From DASSKA01 sp963839365 (GTDB lineage Bacteria > Actinomycetota > Actinomycetes > Propionibacteriales > Nocardioidaceae): a stretch of 64,000 nt of DNA. The position numbers were made by a program, and so were the translations under genes. Below, one piece after another: positions 36,636-44,432 of this stretch. Position 1 is the stretch's first letter; each line of letters begins with the position of its first letter. Location of the stretch: NCBI GenBank assembly GCA_963839365.1, contig CAWIUT010000001.1, positions 1,550,001 through 1,614,000 of the forward strand. Direction: 5' to 3'. The notes below the pieces were generated by a model. It was not told the origin of the DNA. It searched no databases and was given only the letters and a program-made list of their open reading frames with translations.

Positions 36636-38054
36636 ATGACCATCCCCAACGTGCTCGCCCATCGCTACGCGGGGGCGGACCTGGTGCAGATCTGGTCCCC
36701 CGAGCACAAGATCGTGCTCGAGCGGCGGCTGTGGCTGGCGGTGCTCAGGGCGCAGAAGGACCTGGGCGTGGACGTCCCGGACGGCGTCGTCGAGGACTAC
36801 GAGGCCGTCGCCGACCGGGTCGACCTGGAGTCCATCGCAGCCCGCGAACGGGTCACCCGGCACGACGTGAAGGCGCGGATCGAGGAGTTCTGCGCGCTGG
36901 CGGGTCACGAGCACATCCACAAGGGGATGACGTCGAGGGACCTGACCGAGAACGTCGAGCAGCTCCAGGTCCGCTCCTCGTTGGAGCTGGTCCGGGACCG
37001 GATGGTCGCCACGCTGGCCCGGCTCGGCCGGCTCGCCTCGGAGCACCAGGCGCTGGTGATGGCCGGCCGCTCCCACAACGTCGCGGCGCAGGCGACCACG
37101 CTCGGCAAGCGGTTCGCCACCGTCGCCGACGAGATGCTCGTGGCGCTCGAGCGGCTCGAGTGCCTGCTCGACCGCTACCCGCTGCGTGGGATCAAGGGCC
37201 CGGTCGGCACCGCCCAGGACATGCTCGATCTGCTGGACGGGTCCCCCGAGCGGCTGGCCGACCTGGAGCACCGGGTCGCCGAGCACCTCGGCTTCGCGCG
37301 GGTGCTGACCAGTGTCGGCCAGGTCTACCCGCGTTCCCTGGACTTCGACGTGCTCTCCGCGCTGGTGCAGACGGCCGCCGGTCCGTCGAACCTGGCCACC
37401 ACGATCCGGCTGATGGCCGGCAACGAGCTGGTCACCGAAGGGTTCAAGGAGGGGCAGGTCGGCTCCTCCGCCATGCCGCACAAGATGAACACCCGCTCCT
37501 GTGAACGCGTGAACGGGCTGGCCGTGGTGCTGCGCGGCTACCTGTCGATGGTCGGCGAGCTGGCCGGGAACCAGTGGAACGAGGGCGACGTGTCCTGCTC
37601 GGTGGTCCGTCGGATCGCGCTGCCGGACGCGTTCTTCGCCTGCGACGGGCTGTTCCAGACCTTCTTGACCGTGCTCGACGAGTTCGGCGTGTTCCCGGCG
37701 GTCGTGCAGCGGGAGTTGGACCGCTACCTGCCGTTCCTGGCCACCACCAAGGTGCTGATGGCCGCCGTCCGGGCCGGGGTGGGCCGCGAGACCGCGCACG
37801 AGGCGATCAAGCAGGCTGCCGTCGGGGTGGCCCTGGACATGCGCCGCGGCCAGGACCGGAACGACGTGTTCGACCGGCTCGCCGCCGACTCCCGGCTCGG
37901 CCTGTCCCGGGACCGGCTCACGTCGCTGGTCGCCGAGCCGATCACCTTCACCGGTGCCGCGGTCGACCAGGTGCAGTCCGTCGTACGACGAGTCGATGCG
38001 GTCGTCGCGAAGCACCCCGATGCCGCGGCGTACACCCCCGGCGCGATCCTCTAG
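36636..38054 (+). CDS. purB: Adenylosuccinate lyase
   Basis: Releases fumarate from SAICAR (to AICAR) and from adenylosuccinate (to AMP). The 472-residue protein belongs to the fumarase/aspartase superfamily. The signature SSAMPHKMN lies near residues 277-285, with the catalytic-base loop, and GMTSRDLTEN and ALVMAGRSHN give the conserved His regions. CAGGAG precedes ATG 36636. The stop TAG shares the tetranucleotide CTAG with the opposing UvrA-like gene, a four-base convergent overlap. Confidence 0.97.
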   Translation: MTIPNVLAHRYAGADLVQIWSPEHKIVLERRLWLAVLRAQKDLGVDVPDGVVEDYEAVADRVDLESIAARERVTRHDVKARIEEFCALAGHEHIHKGMTSRDLTENVEQLQVRSSLELVRDRMVATLARLGRLASEHQALVMAGRSHNVAAQATTLGKRFATVADEMLVALERLECLLDRYPLRGIKGPVGTAQDMLDLLDGSPERLADLEHRVAEHLGFARVLTSVGQVYPRSLDFDVLSALVQTAAGPSNLATTIRLMAGNELVTEGFKEGQVGSSAMPHKMNTRSCERVNGLAVVLRGYLSMVGELAGNQWNEGDVSCSVVRRIALPDAFFACDGLFQTFLTVLDEFGVFPAVVQRELDRYLPFLATTKVLMAAVRAGVGRETAHEAIKQAAVGVALDMRRGQDRNDVFDRLAADSRLGLSRDRLTSLVAEPITFTGAAVDQVQSVVRRVDAVVAKHPDAAAYTPGAIL

Positions 38055-40516
38055 CGGAGACCGAGCCGCCGGGCGAGGTACGGCGCGGTCCGGCTCGTGC
38101 CGGCCGCGGCCACCTCCCGCGGGCTGCCCTGAGCCACCACCAGGCCGCCCGCCGCGCCACCACCGGGCCCGAGGTCGATGACGTGGTCGGCACCGGTGAC
38201 CACGTCCAGGTCGTGCTCGACCACGACCACCGTGCTGCCGCCGTCGACAAGGGCGTGCAGCTGGCGGGTCAGCAGCGCGACGTCGGCGGGGTGCAGGCCG
38301 GTGGTCGGCTCGTCGAGCAGGTACAGCGTGTGCCCGCGGCGGGTCCGCTGCAGCTCGGACGCGAGCTTGATCCGTTGCGCCTCCCCGCCGGACAGCTCGG
38401 TCGCCGGCTGGCCGAGGGTGAGGTAGCCCAGCCCCACCGCGTCCAGCGTCTCCAGGCTGCGGGCCACCGGGGCGACGTCGGCGAAGAACGCCCGCGCGTC
38501 CTCGACGGTCGTCGCCAGCACCTCGGCGATGTTCCGGCCGCGGTAGCGCACCTCCAGCGTCTCGGGCTCGTAGCGCTGCCCGTGGCACACCGGGCACGGC
38601 GCGTAGGTGCCGGGCATGAACAGCAGCTCGACGGCCACGAACCCCTCGCCGCGACAGTTCTCGCAGCGGCCGCCGGCCACGTTGAACGAGAACCGGCCGG
38701 CGTTCCAGCCGTTCTGCCTGGCCAGGTCGGTGGCCGCGAACAGCTTCCGCACCCCGTCGAACAGGCCGGTGTAGGTCGCGAGGTTGGACCGTGGGGTCCG
38801 GCCGATCGGCCGCTGGTCGACCTGCACCAACCGGTGCACGAGGTCCAGGCCCTCGGCCCGGACCGGGCCCGGGCGGTCGTCGTACTCCTCTTCCTCCGGC
38901 GGCTCCTCCTCCACCGGCCCGGCGGCAGGCTGGCCAACGTGGTCGCGGACCGTCTCGGCGAGCACCTGGGTGACCAGCGTGGACTTGCCGGAGCCGGAGA
39001 CGCCGGTCACCGCGGTGAACACGCCGAGCGGCAGGCTCACGTCGAGGTCGCGCAGGTTGTTGCGGGTGATGCCGTGCAGGCGCAGCTCGCCGGTCGCGGT
39101 GCGCGGGGTGCGTGGGCTCGGCGGGTCGCTGCGGAACAGGTACGGCGCGGTGGCCGACTCCGGTGCGTCGGCGAGTGCCTCGACAGGGCCGCTGTGCAGC
39201 ACCCGGCCGCCGCGGCTGCCGGCCCCCGGGCCGACCTCGACCAGCCAGTCCGCGCGGCGGATCACGTCGACGTCGTGCTCCACGACCAGCAGCGAGCTGC
39301 CGGCGGCGCGGAGCCGGTCGAGGACGCCGAGCAGCGGTTCGGTGTCCGCGGGGTGCAGCCCGGCCGATGGCTCGTCGAGCACGTAGACCACTCCGAACAG
39401 CTGGGAGCGCAGCGCGGTGGCGAGCCGGACCCGCTGCAGCTCTCCGCTGGACAGGGTCGGGGTCGGCCGGTTGCTGGCGAGGTAGCCGAGGCCGAGCTCG
39501 GTGAGCACCTCCAGCCGGGCCAGCACGTCCGGGATGATCGAGGCGGCGACGTCCCGGACGTCCCGGGCGCCGTCGAGCGCCCGGGCCAGCACGGTCGCCA
39601 GGTCGGTCAGCGGAAGCGCGGTCAGGTCGCTGATGGCGTGCCCGGCGAACGTGACCGCCAGCGCCTCCGGGCGCAGTCCGGTCCCGCCGCAGCGCGGGCA
39701 GGGCCGGGTCTCGACGTACTCCAGCACCCGGCGGCGCAGCGTGGCGCTCGCGGTGTTGGCCAGCGTGTGCAGCACGTAGCGCCGCGCGCTCTGGTAGGTG
39801 CCCTGGTAGGGCCGCTGGATCCGGTGCGCCTCGCGCTGCGGCTGGACGGTCACCACCGGCTGCTCGTCGGTGAGCAGGATCCAGTCCCGGTCGGCCTGCG
39901 GCAGGTCGCGGAACGGCTTGTCGACCGCGTAGCCGAGGGTGGCCAGGATGTCGCGGTAGTTCTTGCCCTGCCAGGCGCCCGGCCACGCAGCGATCGCGCC
40001 CTCGCGGATGCTCAGCGACGGGTCCGGCACCAAGGAGCCCTCGGTGACCTCGTGCACCCGACCGAGGCCGTGGCACTGCGGGCAGGCGCCGGCCGGGGTG
40101 TTGGGGGAGAAGGAGTCCGAGTCCAGCCGCGGCGCGCCCGGCGGGTAGCTGCCGGCCCGCGAGAGCAGCATCCGCAACGAGTTGGACAGCGTGGTCAGCG
40201 TGCCGACCGTGGAGCGGGAGGTCGGCACGCCGCGCGCCTGCTGCAGCGCCACCGCCGGGGGCAGGCCGGTCACCTCGCGCACCTGCGGGGTGCCGACCTG
40301 CTGGAGCAGCCGCCGCGCGTACGGCGCGACCGACTCCAGGTAGCGCAGCTGCGCCTCGGCGTAGATCGTGCCGAACGCCAGCGAGGACTTCCCGGAGCCG
40401 GAGACGCCGGCCATCACCACGAACGCGTCCCGCGGCACGTCCACGTCGACGTCGCGCAGGTTGTGCTCGCGGGCGCCGCGGACCGAGATGGACCCGCTCG
40501 GCGTCTCCTCAGCCAC
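38051..40516 (-). CDS. UvrA-like ABC protein lacking the UvrB-binding domain
   Basis: An 821-residue protein with two ABC ATPase modules: Walker A GVSGSGKSSL (about 38-47) and GVSGSGKSTL, signatures LSSGELQR and LSGGEAQR, and Walker B LDEPSAGLHPAD and LDEPTTGLHPAD. Zinc modules CPQC, CPRC and RCENC...CPVC are present. True UvrA is about 940-950 residues. Here the stretch between TVGTLTTLSNSLRMLLSRAG and FSPNTPAGACPQC is far too short to hold the UvrB-binding domain. It resembles the short UvrA group that includes the daunorubicin-resistance protein DrrC. It starts at GTG 40516, nine bases after the MFS exporter gene, so a shared role in resistance to a DNA-binding compound is a reasonable inference. 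Confidence 0.9.
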   Translation of the reverse strand: MAEETPSGSISVRGAREHNLRDVDVDVPRDAFVVMAGVSGSGKSSLAFGTIYAEAQLRYLESVAPYARRLLQQVGTPQVREVTGLPPAVALQQARGVPTSRSTVGTLTTLSNSLRMLLSRAGSYPPGAPRLDSDSFSPNTPAGACPQCHGLGRVHEVTEGSLVPDPSLSIREGAIAAWPGAWQGKNYRDILATLGYAVDKPFRDLPQADRDWILLTDEQPVVTVQPQREAHRIQRPYQGTYQSARRYVLHTLANTASATLRRRVLEYVETRPCPRCGGTGLRPEALAVTFAGHAISDLTALPLTDLATVLARALDGARDVRDVAASIIPDVLARLEVLTELGLGYLASNRPTPTLSSGELQRVRLATALRSQLFGVVYVLDEPSAGLHPADTEPLLGVLDRLRAAGSSLLVVEHDVDVIRRADWLVEVGPGAGSRGGRVLHSGPVEALADAPESATAPYLFRSDPPSPRTPRTATGELRLHGITRNNLRDLDVSLPLGVFTAVTGVSGSGKSTLVTQVLAETVRDHVGQPAAGPVEEEPPEEEEYDDRPGPVRAEGLDLVHRLVQVDQRPIGRTPRSNLATYTGLFDGVRKLFAATDLARQNGWNAGRFSFNVAGGRCENCRGEGFVAVELLFMPGTYAPCPVCHGQRYEPETLEVRYRGRNIAEVLATTVEDARAFFADVAPVARSLETLDAVGLGYLTLGQPATELSGGEAQRIKLASELQRTRRGHTLYLLDEPTTGLHPADVALLTRQLHALVDGGSTVVVVEHDLDVVTGADHVIDLGPGGGAAGGLVVAQGSPREVAAAGTSRTAPYLARRLGLR

Positions 40517-40525
40517 CGGTGTGGC

Positions 40526-42091
40526 TCAGTGGCCCATGGTCGTGGCGGCCGGCTGCTGGTCCGACCGCTCGCCCTTGATGCGCTTGCGAGGCAGCATCAG
40601 CGCCGGGACCAGGGTGACCACCACCATCACCCAGGCCACCCAGTACGTGTGCGCGAACGCGCTGGCGGCCTGCTCCAGCCCCGTGGCCATCGCGGCCGGT
40701 CCGCCCAGCTTCGGGATGAGGGAGGGGTCGTGCTGGGCGGCGATCGCCCCGAGTGCCAGCTTCGAGGAGCTCAGGTGGTTGGTGAGGATCACCGACATGG
40801 TGGCCACACCGACCGAGCTGGCCACCTGCTGGGTGATGTTCAGCAGCGTCGACCCGCGGGCCACCTGGGGGCCGCGCAGCGTCTTCAGGGCAGCGGTGAA
40901 CAGCGGCATCATCGTGCCGCCCATGCCCAGCCCGATCACGAACAGCATCGCGATCAGCTCGGGGTACGGCGTGGTGGCGGTGACCTGGGTCAGCCCGAAC
41001 AGTCCGGCCACGATCACCACCAGCCCGACGGGCACGATCCGGCCGATCGGGAGCCGGTCGGCCAGCGCGCCGGCGAGCGGCATGGTGAGCATCGCGCCGA
41101 TGCCCTGCGGGGCCACCAGCAGGCCGGCGTTGAGGGTGGACTCTCCGCGCACCTCCTGGAAGTAGGTCGGCACCAGCAGCAGCCCGCCGAAGAACGCAGC
41201 GGCGAACAGGAACATGGTGATCACCGAGAGCGTCAGGTTCCGGTCCTTGAACAGCCGCAGGTCCAGGAGCGGGTGGGCGGGGCGGAACGAGTGCAGCACG
41301 AAGGTGGCCATCAGCGCGGCCCCGACCAGCATGGAGACCCAGACCTTCGGCGCCGCCACGGTGCCCTCGCCGGGGATCGAGGACACCCCGAACAGGAACA
41401 GCGCGAGCCCGGGCGACATCAGCAGCATGCCCAGCCAGTCGAAGGACTCCGACGGCTCGGGGTTGTCCTTGTCGAGCACCACGAAGGCGTAGATCAGCGC
41501 GACCGCGCCGATCGGCACGTTGATCAAGAACACCCAGTGCCAGCTGGCCACCTGGATCAGCCAGCCACCCAGGATCGGGCCGAGGATCGGGCCGAGCAGC
41601 ATCGGCACGCCCAGCACGGCCATCAACCGGCCCATCCGGTGCGGGCCTGCCGCGCGGGTCATGATGGTCATGCCCAGCGGCATCAGCATGCCGCCCCCGA
41701 GGCCCTGCAGCACGCGGAAGCCGATCAGCACGTCGATGCTCCACGCCGTCGAGCACAGCGCGGACCCGACGGTGAACAGCGTCACCGCGGTCATGTACAG
41801 CCGCTTGGTGCCGAACCGGTCCGCGGCCCATCCGGTCAGCGGGATGACCGTCGCCAGCGCGAGCGTGTAGCCGGTGACCGTCCACGCGACCGTGGAGTAG
41901 GGGATGGGGTGCGCGAGGGACCCGAACACCACCTGGAACGTCGGCAGTGCGACGTTCACGACCGTGATGTCCAGGATGGACATGATGGCACCGAGAACAA
42001 CGACGCCGGCGACCTTGAGGACGGCGGCGTCGAGCTTGTCGGGCAGTTCGGGATGGCTTCCCGGGCTGCCGGGGCTGGTGTCGAGACTCAT
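40526..42091 (-). CDS. MFS multidrug exporter, DHA2 (14-helix) type
   Basis: A 521-residue proton-coupled exporter. The motif DITVVNVALPT in helix 1 and GWAADRFGTKRLY (loop 2-3) are typical for DHA2, as is GPILGPILGGWL in helix 5. Fourteen hydrophobic segments can be counted through VAWVMVVVTLVPALMLP near the end. AAGGAG precedes ATG 42091. It is the promoter-proximal gene of a two-gene unit with the UvrA-like protein. Export of a drug or secondary metabolite is likely; the compound is unknown. Confidence 0.93.
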   Translation of the reverse strand: MSLDTSPGSPGSHPELPDKLDAAVLKVAGVVVLGAIMSILDITVVNVALPTFQVVFGSLAHPIPYSTVAWTVTGYTLALATVIPLTGWAADRFGTKRLYMTAVTLFTVGSALCSTAWSIDVLIGFRVLQGLGGGMLMPLGMTIMTRAAGPHRMGRLMAVLGVPMLLGPILGPILGGWLIQVASWHWVFLINVPIGAVALIYAFVVLDKDNPEPSESFDWLGMLLMSPGLALFLFGVSSIPGEGTVAAPKVWVSMLVGAALMATFVLHSFRPAHPLLDLRLFKDRNLTLSVITMFLFAAAFFGGLLLVPTYFQEVRGESTLNAGLLVAPQGIGAMLTMPLAGALADRLPIGRIVPVGLVVIVAGLFGLTQVTATTPYPELIAMLFVIGLGMGGTMMPLFTAALKTLRGPQVARGSTLLNITQQVASSVGVATMSVILTNHLSSSKLALGAIAAQHDPSLIPKLGGPAAMATGLEQAASAFAHTYWVAWVMVVVTLVPALMLPRKRIKGERSDQQPAATTMGH

Positions 42092-42121
42092 GGGCAGGGG
42101 GCTCCTTCTGGAATCCGAACC

Positions 42122-42176
42122 AGCCTACCGACGGCCGCCCGTGGTTTTCGAACCGATACCTGCAGCCGCGAACTAT
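42122..42176 (-). promoter_or_regulatory. Candidate promoter and direct-repeat operator of the exporter operon
   Basis: On the minus strand TAGGCT (plus-strand 42122-42127) is a likely -10 box. Farther upstream, CGAACCGAT (42149-42157) and CGAACTAT (42169-42176) on the plus strand form a direct repeat 20 bp apart, about two helical turns, as expected for a regulator binding one DNA face. Confidence 0.35.
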
Positions 42177-42191
42177 CTCACACTTCGTGGG

Positions 42192-42797
42192 CTAGATCAG
42201 TGCTTCGCCGGCGTGGTTGGCCAGGTGCCGGGCGACGTACTCGAGGTCCGCGCGCCACACGTCCTCCGGCACCGGCGGCAGCATCTCGTTCCACTCCACC
42301 GCCATGCTGCCGACGATGTGCGGCAGCCGGGCGGTGCGGGCGATGAACCACACGTGCATGTGCGCGCTGCCGTCGCCCCACTTGCAGACGTGCACCCGGC
42401 CGATGTTCGGCATGTGCGCCATGATCCGGTGCAGCCAGTTGCTGATCTGGCCGTGCTCCGCGGCCTGCTCGTCGTCCATGTCCGCGAAGTCGATGTGCTC
42501 GAACGGCGCGAGGACCAGGATCAGCGGCAGACCGCCTGGCTTGTCGAACGACCGCACGAACCAGCGCTCGTCGCGCCAGATCATGTTGCGCGGCTCCCCT
42601 TGCGCGCACCAGCACGGCTTGTCGGCCTCACCGCCGCGCGGCTGCTCGGCCTCCAGCGGTGGCTGCACCATTTTGGGTCGCATCTCCCCCTCCCACGGGA
42701 ACATGTCCCACTCGTGGACCGGGGGCATCGGCAGCCGGCCGTCCTCACCGACGGCGGCGACCACGCGGGCGTAGACCTCTTCGGCTGACTCAGGCAT
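42192..42797 (-). CDS. HIT-like (histidine-triad fold) protein
   Basis: A 201-residue protein with a HIT-like core: LPLILVLAPFEHIDFADM is the substrate-side strand, and GDGSAHMHVWFIAR carries the His-x-His part of the triad, with Trp where the third His would be. Family enzymes hydrolyse or transfer nucleotidyl groups. The first 60 residues include CWCAQGEPRN, a possible metal or substrate site. ATG 42797 has CAGTCT six bases upstream on the minus strand; GTG 42803 is an alternative. The substrate is unknown. Confidence 0.8.
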   Translation of the reverse strand: MPESAEEVYARVVAAVGEDGRLPMPPVHEWDMFPWEGEMRPKMVQPPLEAEQPRGGEADKPCWCAQGEPRNMIWRDERWFVRSFDKPGGLPLILVLAPFEHIDFADMDDEQAAEHGQISNWLHRIMAHMPNIGRVHVCKWGDGSAHMHVWFIARTARLPHIVGSMAVEWNEMLPPVPEDVWRADLEYVARHLANHAGEALI

Positions 42798-42803
42798 GGC
42801 CAC

Positions 42804-42809
42804 AGACTG
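42804..42809 (-). promoter_or_regulatory. -10 box of a leaderless start (HIT-like gene)
   Basis: CAGTCT on the minus strand ends 6 nt before ATG 42797. Confidence 0.35.
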
Positions 42810-42846
42810 CCATCCGGCCGTCCGCCCCGGCCGGGGTGTACGTCGC

Positions 42847-43449
42847 TCAGCGGCCCGCGGTGCGGGCCAGCAGCTCGTCGAGCTTGGCCTCCAACCGCGC
42901 GACCGTCTCGGTCTCGACCAGCCGGACCCGGGCCGCGATGCGGTCGACGTCGGCCCTCGTCGGTGACTGGAACTCGGACGCCACCGAGGCGACGACCGCG
43001 CCGCCCGGCTCGAGGGTGACCTCCTCGGCCTCCCCGATGTTGTTGGCGTTCTGCCGCCGCAGCGCCGCCTCGACGTCGGCCTGCCGCAGTCCGAGACGGC
43101 GCAGCGTGGGCACGTCCCACCTACCGTTGCGGGCCAGCACCGTCGGCGTGCCCTCCATCACCCGGAAGGCGCGGTCCGAGCGGACGGACAGTCGGACCAT
43201 CAGCGCGTTGAACCCGACGAGCACGGCCGCTCCGAGCAGGCCGCCGACCACCGAGTTGTCGGGGCCGATCACCGCGTTCTGCACCACGTTGGACAGCAGG
43301 AGCATCACTACGAGGTCGAAGGAGTTGAGCTGGGCGAGGTCCCGCTTGCCGGCGAGCCGGAGCAGCACCGCGAGTCCGACGTACACCACGATGGTGCGCA
43401 CGATCTTGTCCGGGACGCTCACGCCGAGGTTGACCAGGTCGTTCCACAT
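42847..43449 (-). CDS. DUF421 (YetF-like) membrane protein
   Basis: A 200-residue protein with three membrane helices in the first 90 residues (IVRTIVVYVGLAVLLRLAG, LVVMLLLSNVVQNAVIG, VVGGLLGAAVLVGFNALMV) and the cytoplasmic DUF421 domain (GTPTVLARNG, LRRLGLRQADVEAALRRQNA). The family includes Bacillus YetF and YdfS; its function is unclear. The C-terminal 40 residues form a probable coiled coil. ATG 43449 has both a GGTGGAG-type ribosome-binding site and GAGCAT six bases upstream. It is divergent from purC. Confidence 0.9.
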   Translation of the reverse strand: MWNDLVNLGVSVPDKIVRTIVVYVGLAVLLRLAGKRDLAQLNSFDLVVMLLLSNVVQNAVIGPDNSVVGGLLGAAVLVGFNALMVRLSVRSDRAFRVMEGTPTVLARNGRWDVPTLRRLGLRQADVEAALRRQNANNIGEAEEVTLEPGGAVVASVASEFQSPTRADVDRIAARVRLVETETVARLEAKLDELLARTAGR

Positions 43450-43519
43450 GGGCTCATGCTCCACCCGCGGCGCCGGGTCCCGCGGGACCTCGCGGCCGAC
43501 CCGGGAGGAGTCGACACCG

Positions 43520-43525
43520 TAGGAT
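43520..43525 (+). promoter_or_regulatory. -10 box of a leaderless start (purC)
   Basis: TAGGAT ends 6 nt before ATG 43532. Confidence 0.5.
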
Positions 43526-43531
43526 CGGCCC

Positions 43532-44416
43532 ATGGGGAGCAGTGCAGCCGCCGGGACCGACACCATCGACGGCGCTGTGCACGTGCACTCGGGCAAGGTG
43601 CGCGACCTCTACCGCTACCCGGACGGGCGGCTGCTGATGGTGGCCAGCGACCGGATCAGCGCCTACGACCACGTGCTCGACTCGACGATCCCGGACAAGG
43701 GCGTGATCCTCACCCGGATGTCGCTGTGGTGGTTCGAGCAGCTCGCCGACCTCGTGCCCAACCACGTGCTGTCGGCCGACGTGCCTGCCGAGGTGGCGGG
43801 GCGCGCGGTGGTCTGCGAGGCCCTTGCCATGTTCCCCGTCGAGTGCGTGGCCCGCGGCTACCTGACCGGCTCCGGGCTGCTCGACTACCGGGCCACCGGC
43901 GAGGTGTGCGGCATCGCGCTGCCCGGCGGCCTGGAGGACGGCAGCAGGCTTCCCGAGCCGGTGTTCACCCCGGCGACCAAGGCGGCGCTGGGTGAGCACG
44001 ACGAGAACGTCTCCTACGACGCGGTCGTCGACGTGGTCGGGTCGGCGACCGCCGAGCGGCTGCGCGACCTGACCCTGACGGTCTACCGGCGCGCCGAGGC
44101 GCTCGCCCGGGACCGCGGCATCCTGCTCGCCGACACCAAGCTGGAGTTCGGCGCCCGCGAGGACGGCACGACCGTCCTCGCCGACGAGGTGCTCACCCCC
44201 GACTCGTCCCGGTTCTGGCCCGCCGACGAGTGGCAGCCCGGCCGGGCCCAGCCGTCGTACGACAAGCAGATCGTCCGCAACTGGCTCACCTCCCCGGCCA
44301 GCGGCTGGGACCGCGGCTCGGGCGCCCCGCCCCCGCCGCTGCCCGCCGAGGTGGTCGACCGCACCCGTGCCCGCTACATCGACGCCTACGAGAAGCTCAC
44401 CGGCGAACGCTTCTGA
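43532..44416 (+). CDS. purC: SAICAR synthetase
   Basis: ATP-dependent ligation of CAIR with aspartate to SAICAR. The 294 residues carry the N-terminal GKVRDLYRYPDGRLLMVASDRISAYD (given as GKVRDLYRYPDGRLLMVASD plus RISAYD), PVECVARGYLTGSG, DTKLEFGARE, and DEVLTPDSSRFWPADEW. The start is ATG 43532, with a -10 box six bases upstream and no ribosome-binding site, so the mRNA is probably leaderless. The acyl-CoA ligase gene follows after 16 bases and may be co-transcribed. Confidence 0.97.
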   Translation: MGSSAAAGTDTIDGAVHVHSGKVRDLYRYPDGRLLMVASDRISAYDHVLDSTIPDKGVILTRMSLWWFEQLADLVPNHVLSADVPAEVAGRAVVCEALAMFPVECVARGYLTGSGLLDYRATGEVCGIALPGGLEDGSRLPEPVFTPATKAALGEHDENVSYDAVVDVVGSATAERLRDLTLTVYRRAEALARDRGILLADTKLEFGAREDGTTVLADEVLTPDSSRFWPADEWQPGRAQPSYDKQIVRNWLTSPASGWDRGSGAPPPPLPAEVVDRTRARYIDAYEKLTGERF

Positions 44417-44432
44417 GAGAGAGGAGTACGAC

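Noticed and set aside
36066..40076. A 1336-codon minus-strand frame overlapping purB, purD and the UvrA-like gene
   Set aside because: It is out of frame with the recognised UvrA-like protein and antisense to purB; no conserved motif.
37574..42346. A 1590-codon open frame on the plus strand
   Set aside because: It runs antisense through the UvrA-like and exporter genes, whose motifs are clear; its composition is Gln/Arg/Gly/His repeats without any family signal.
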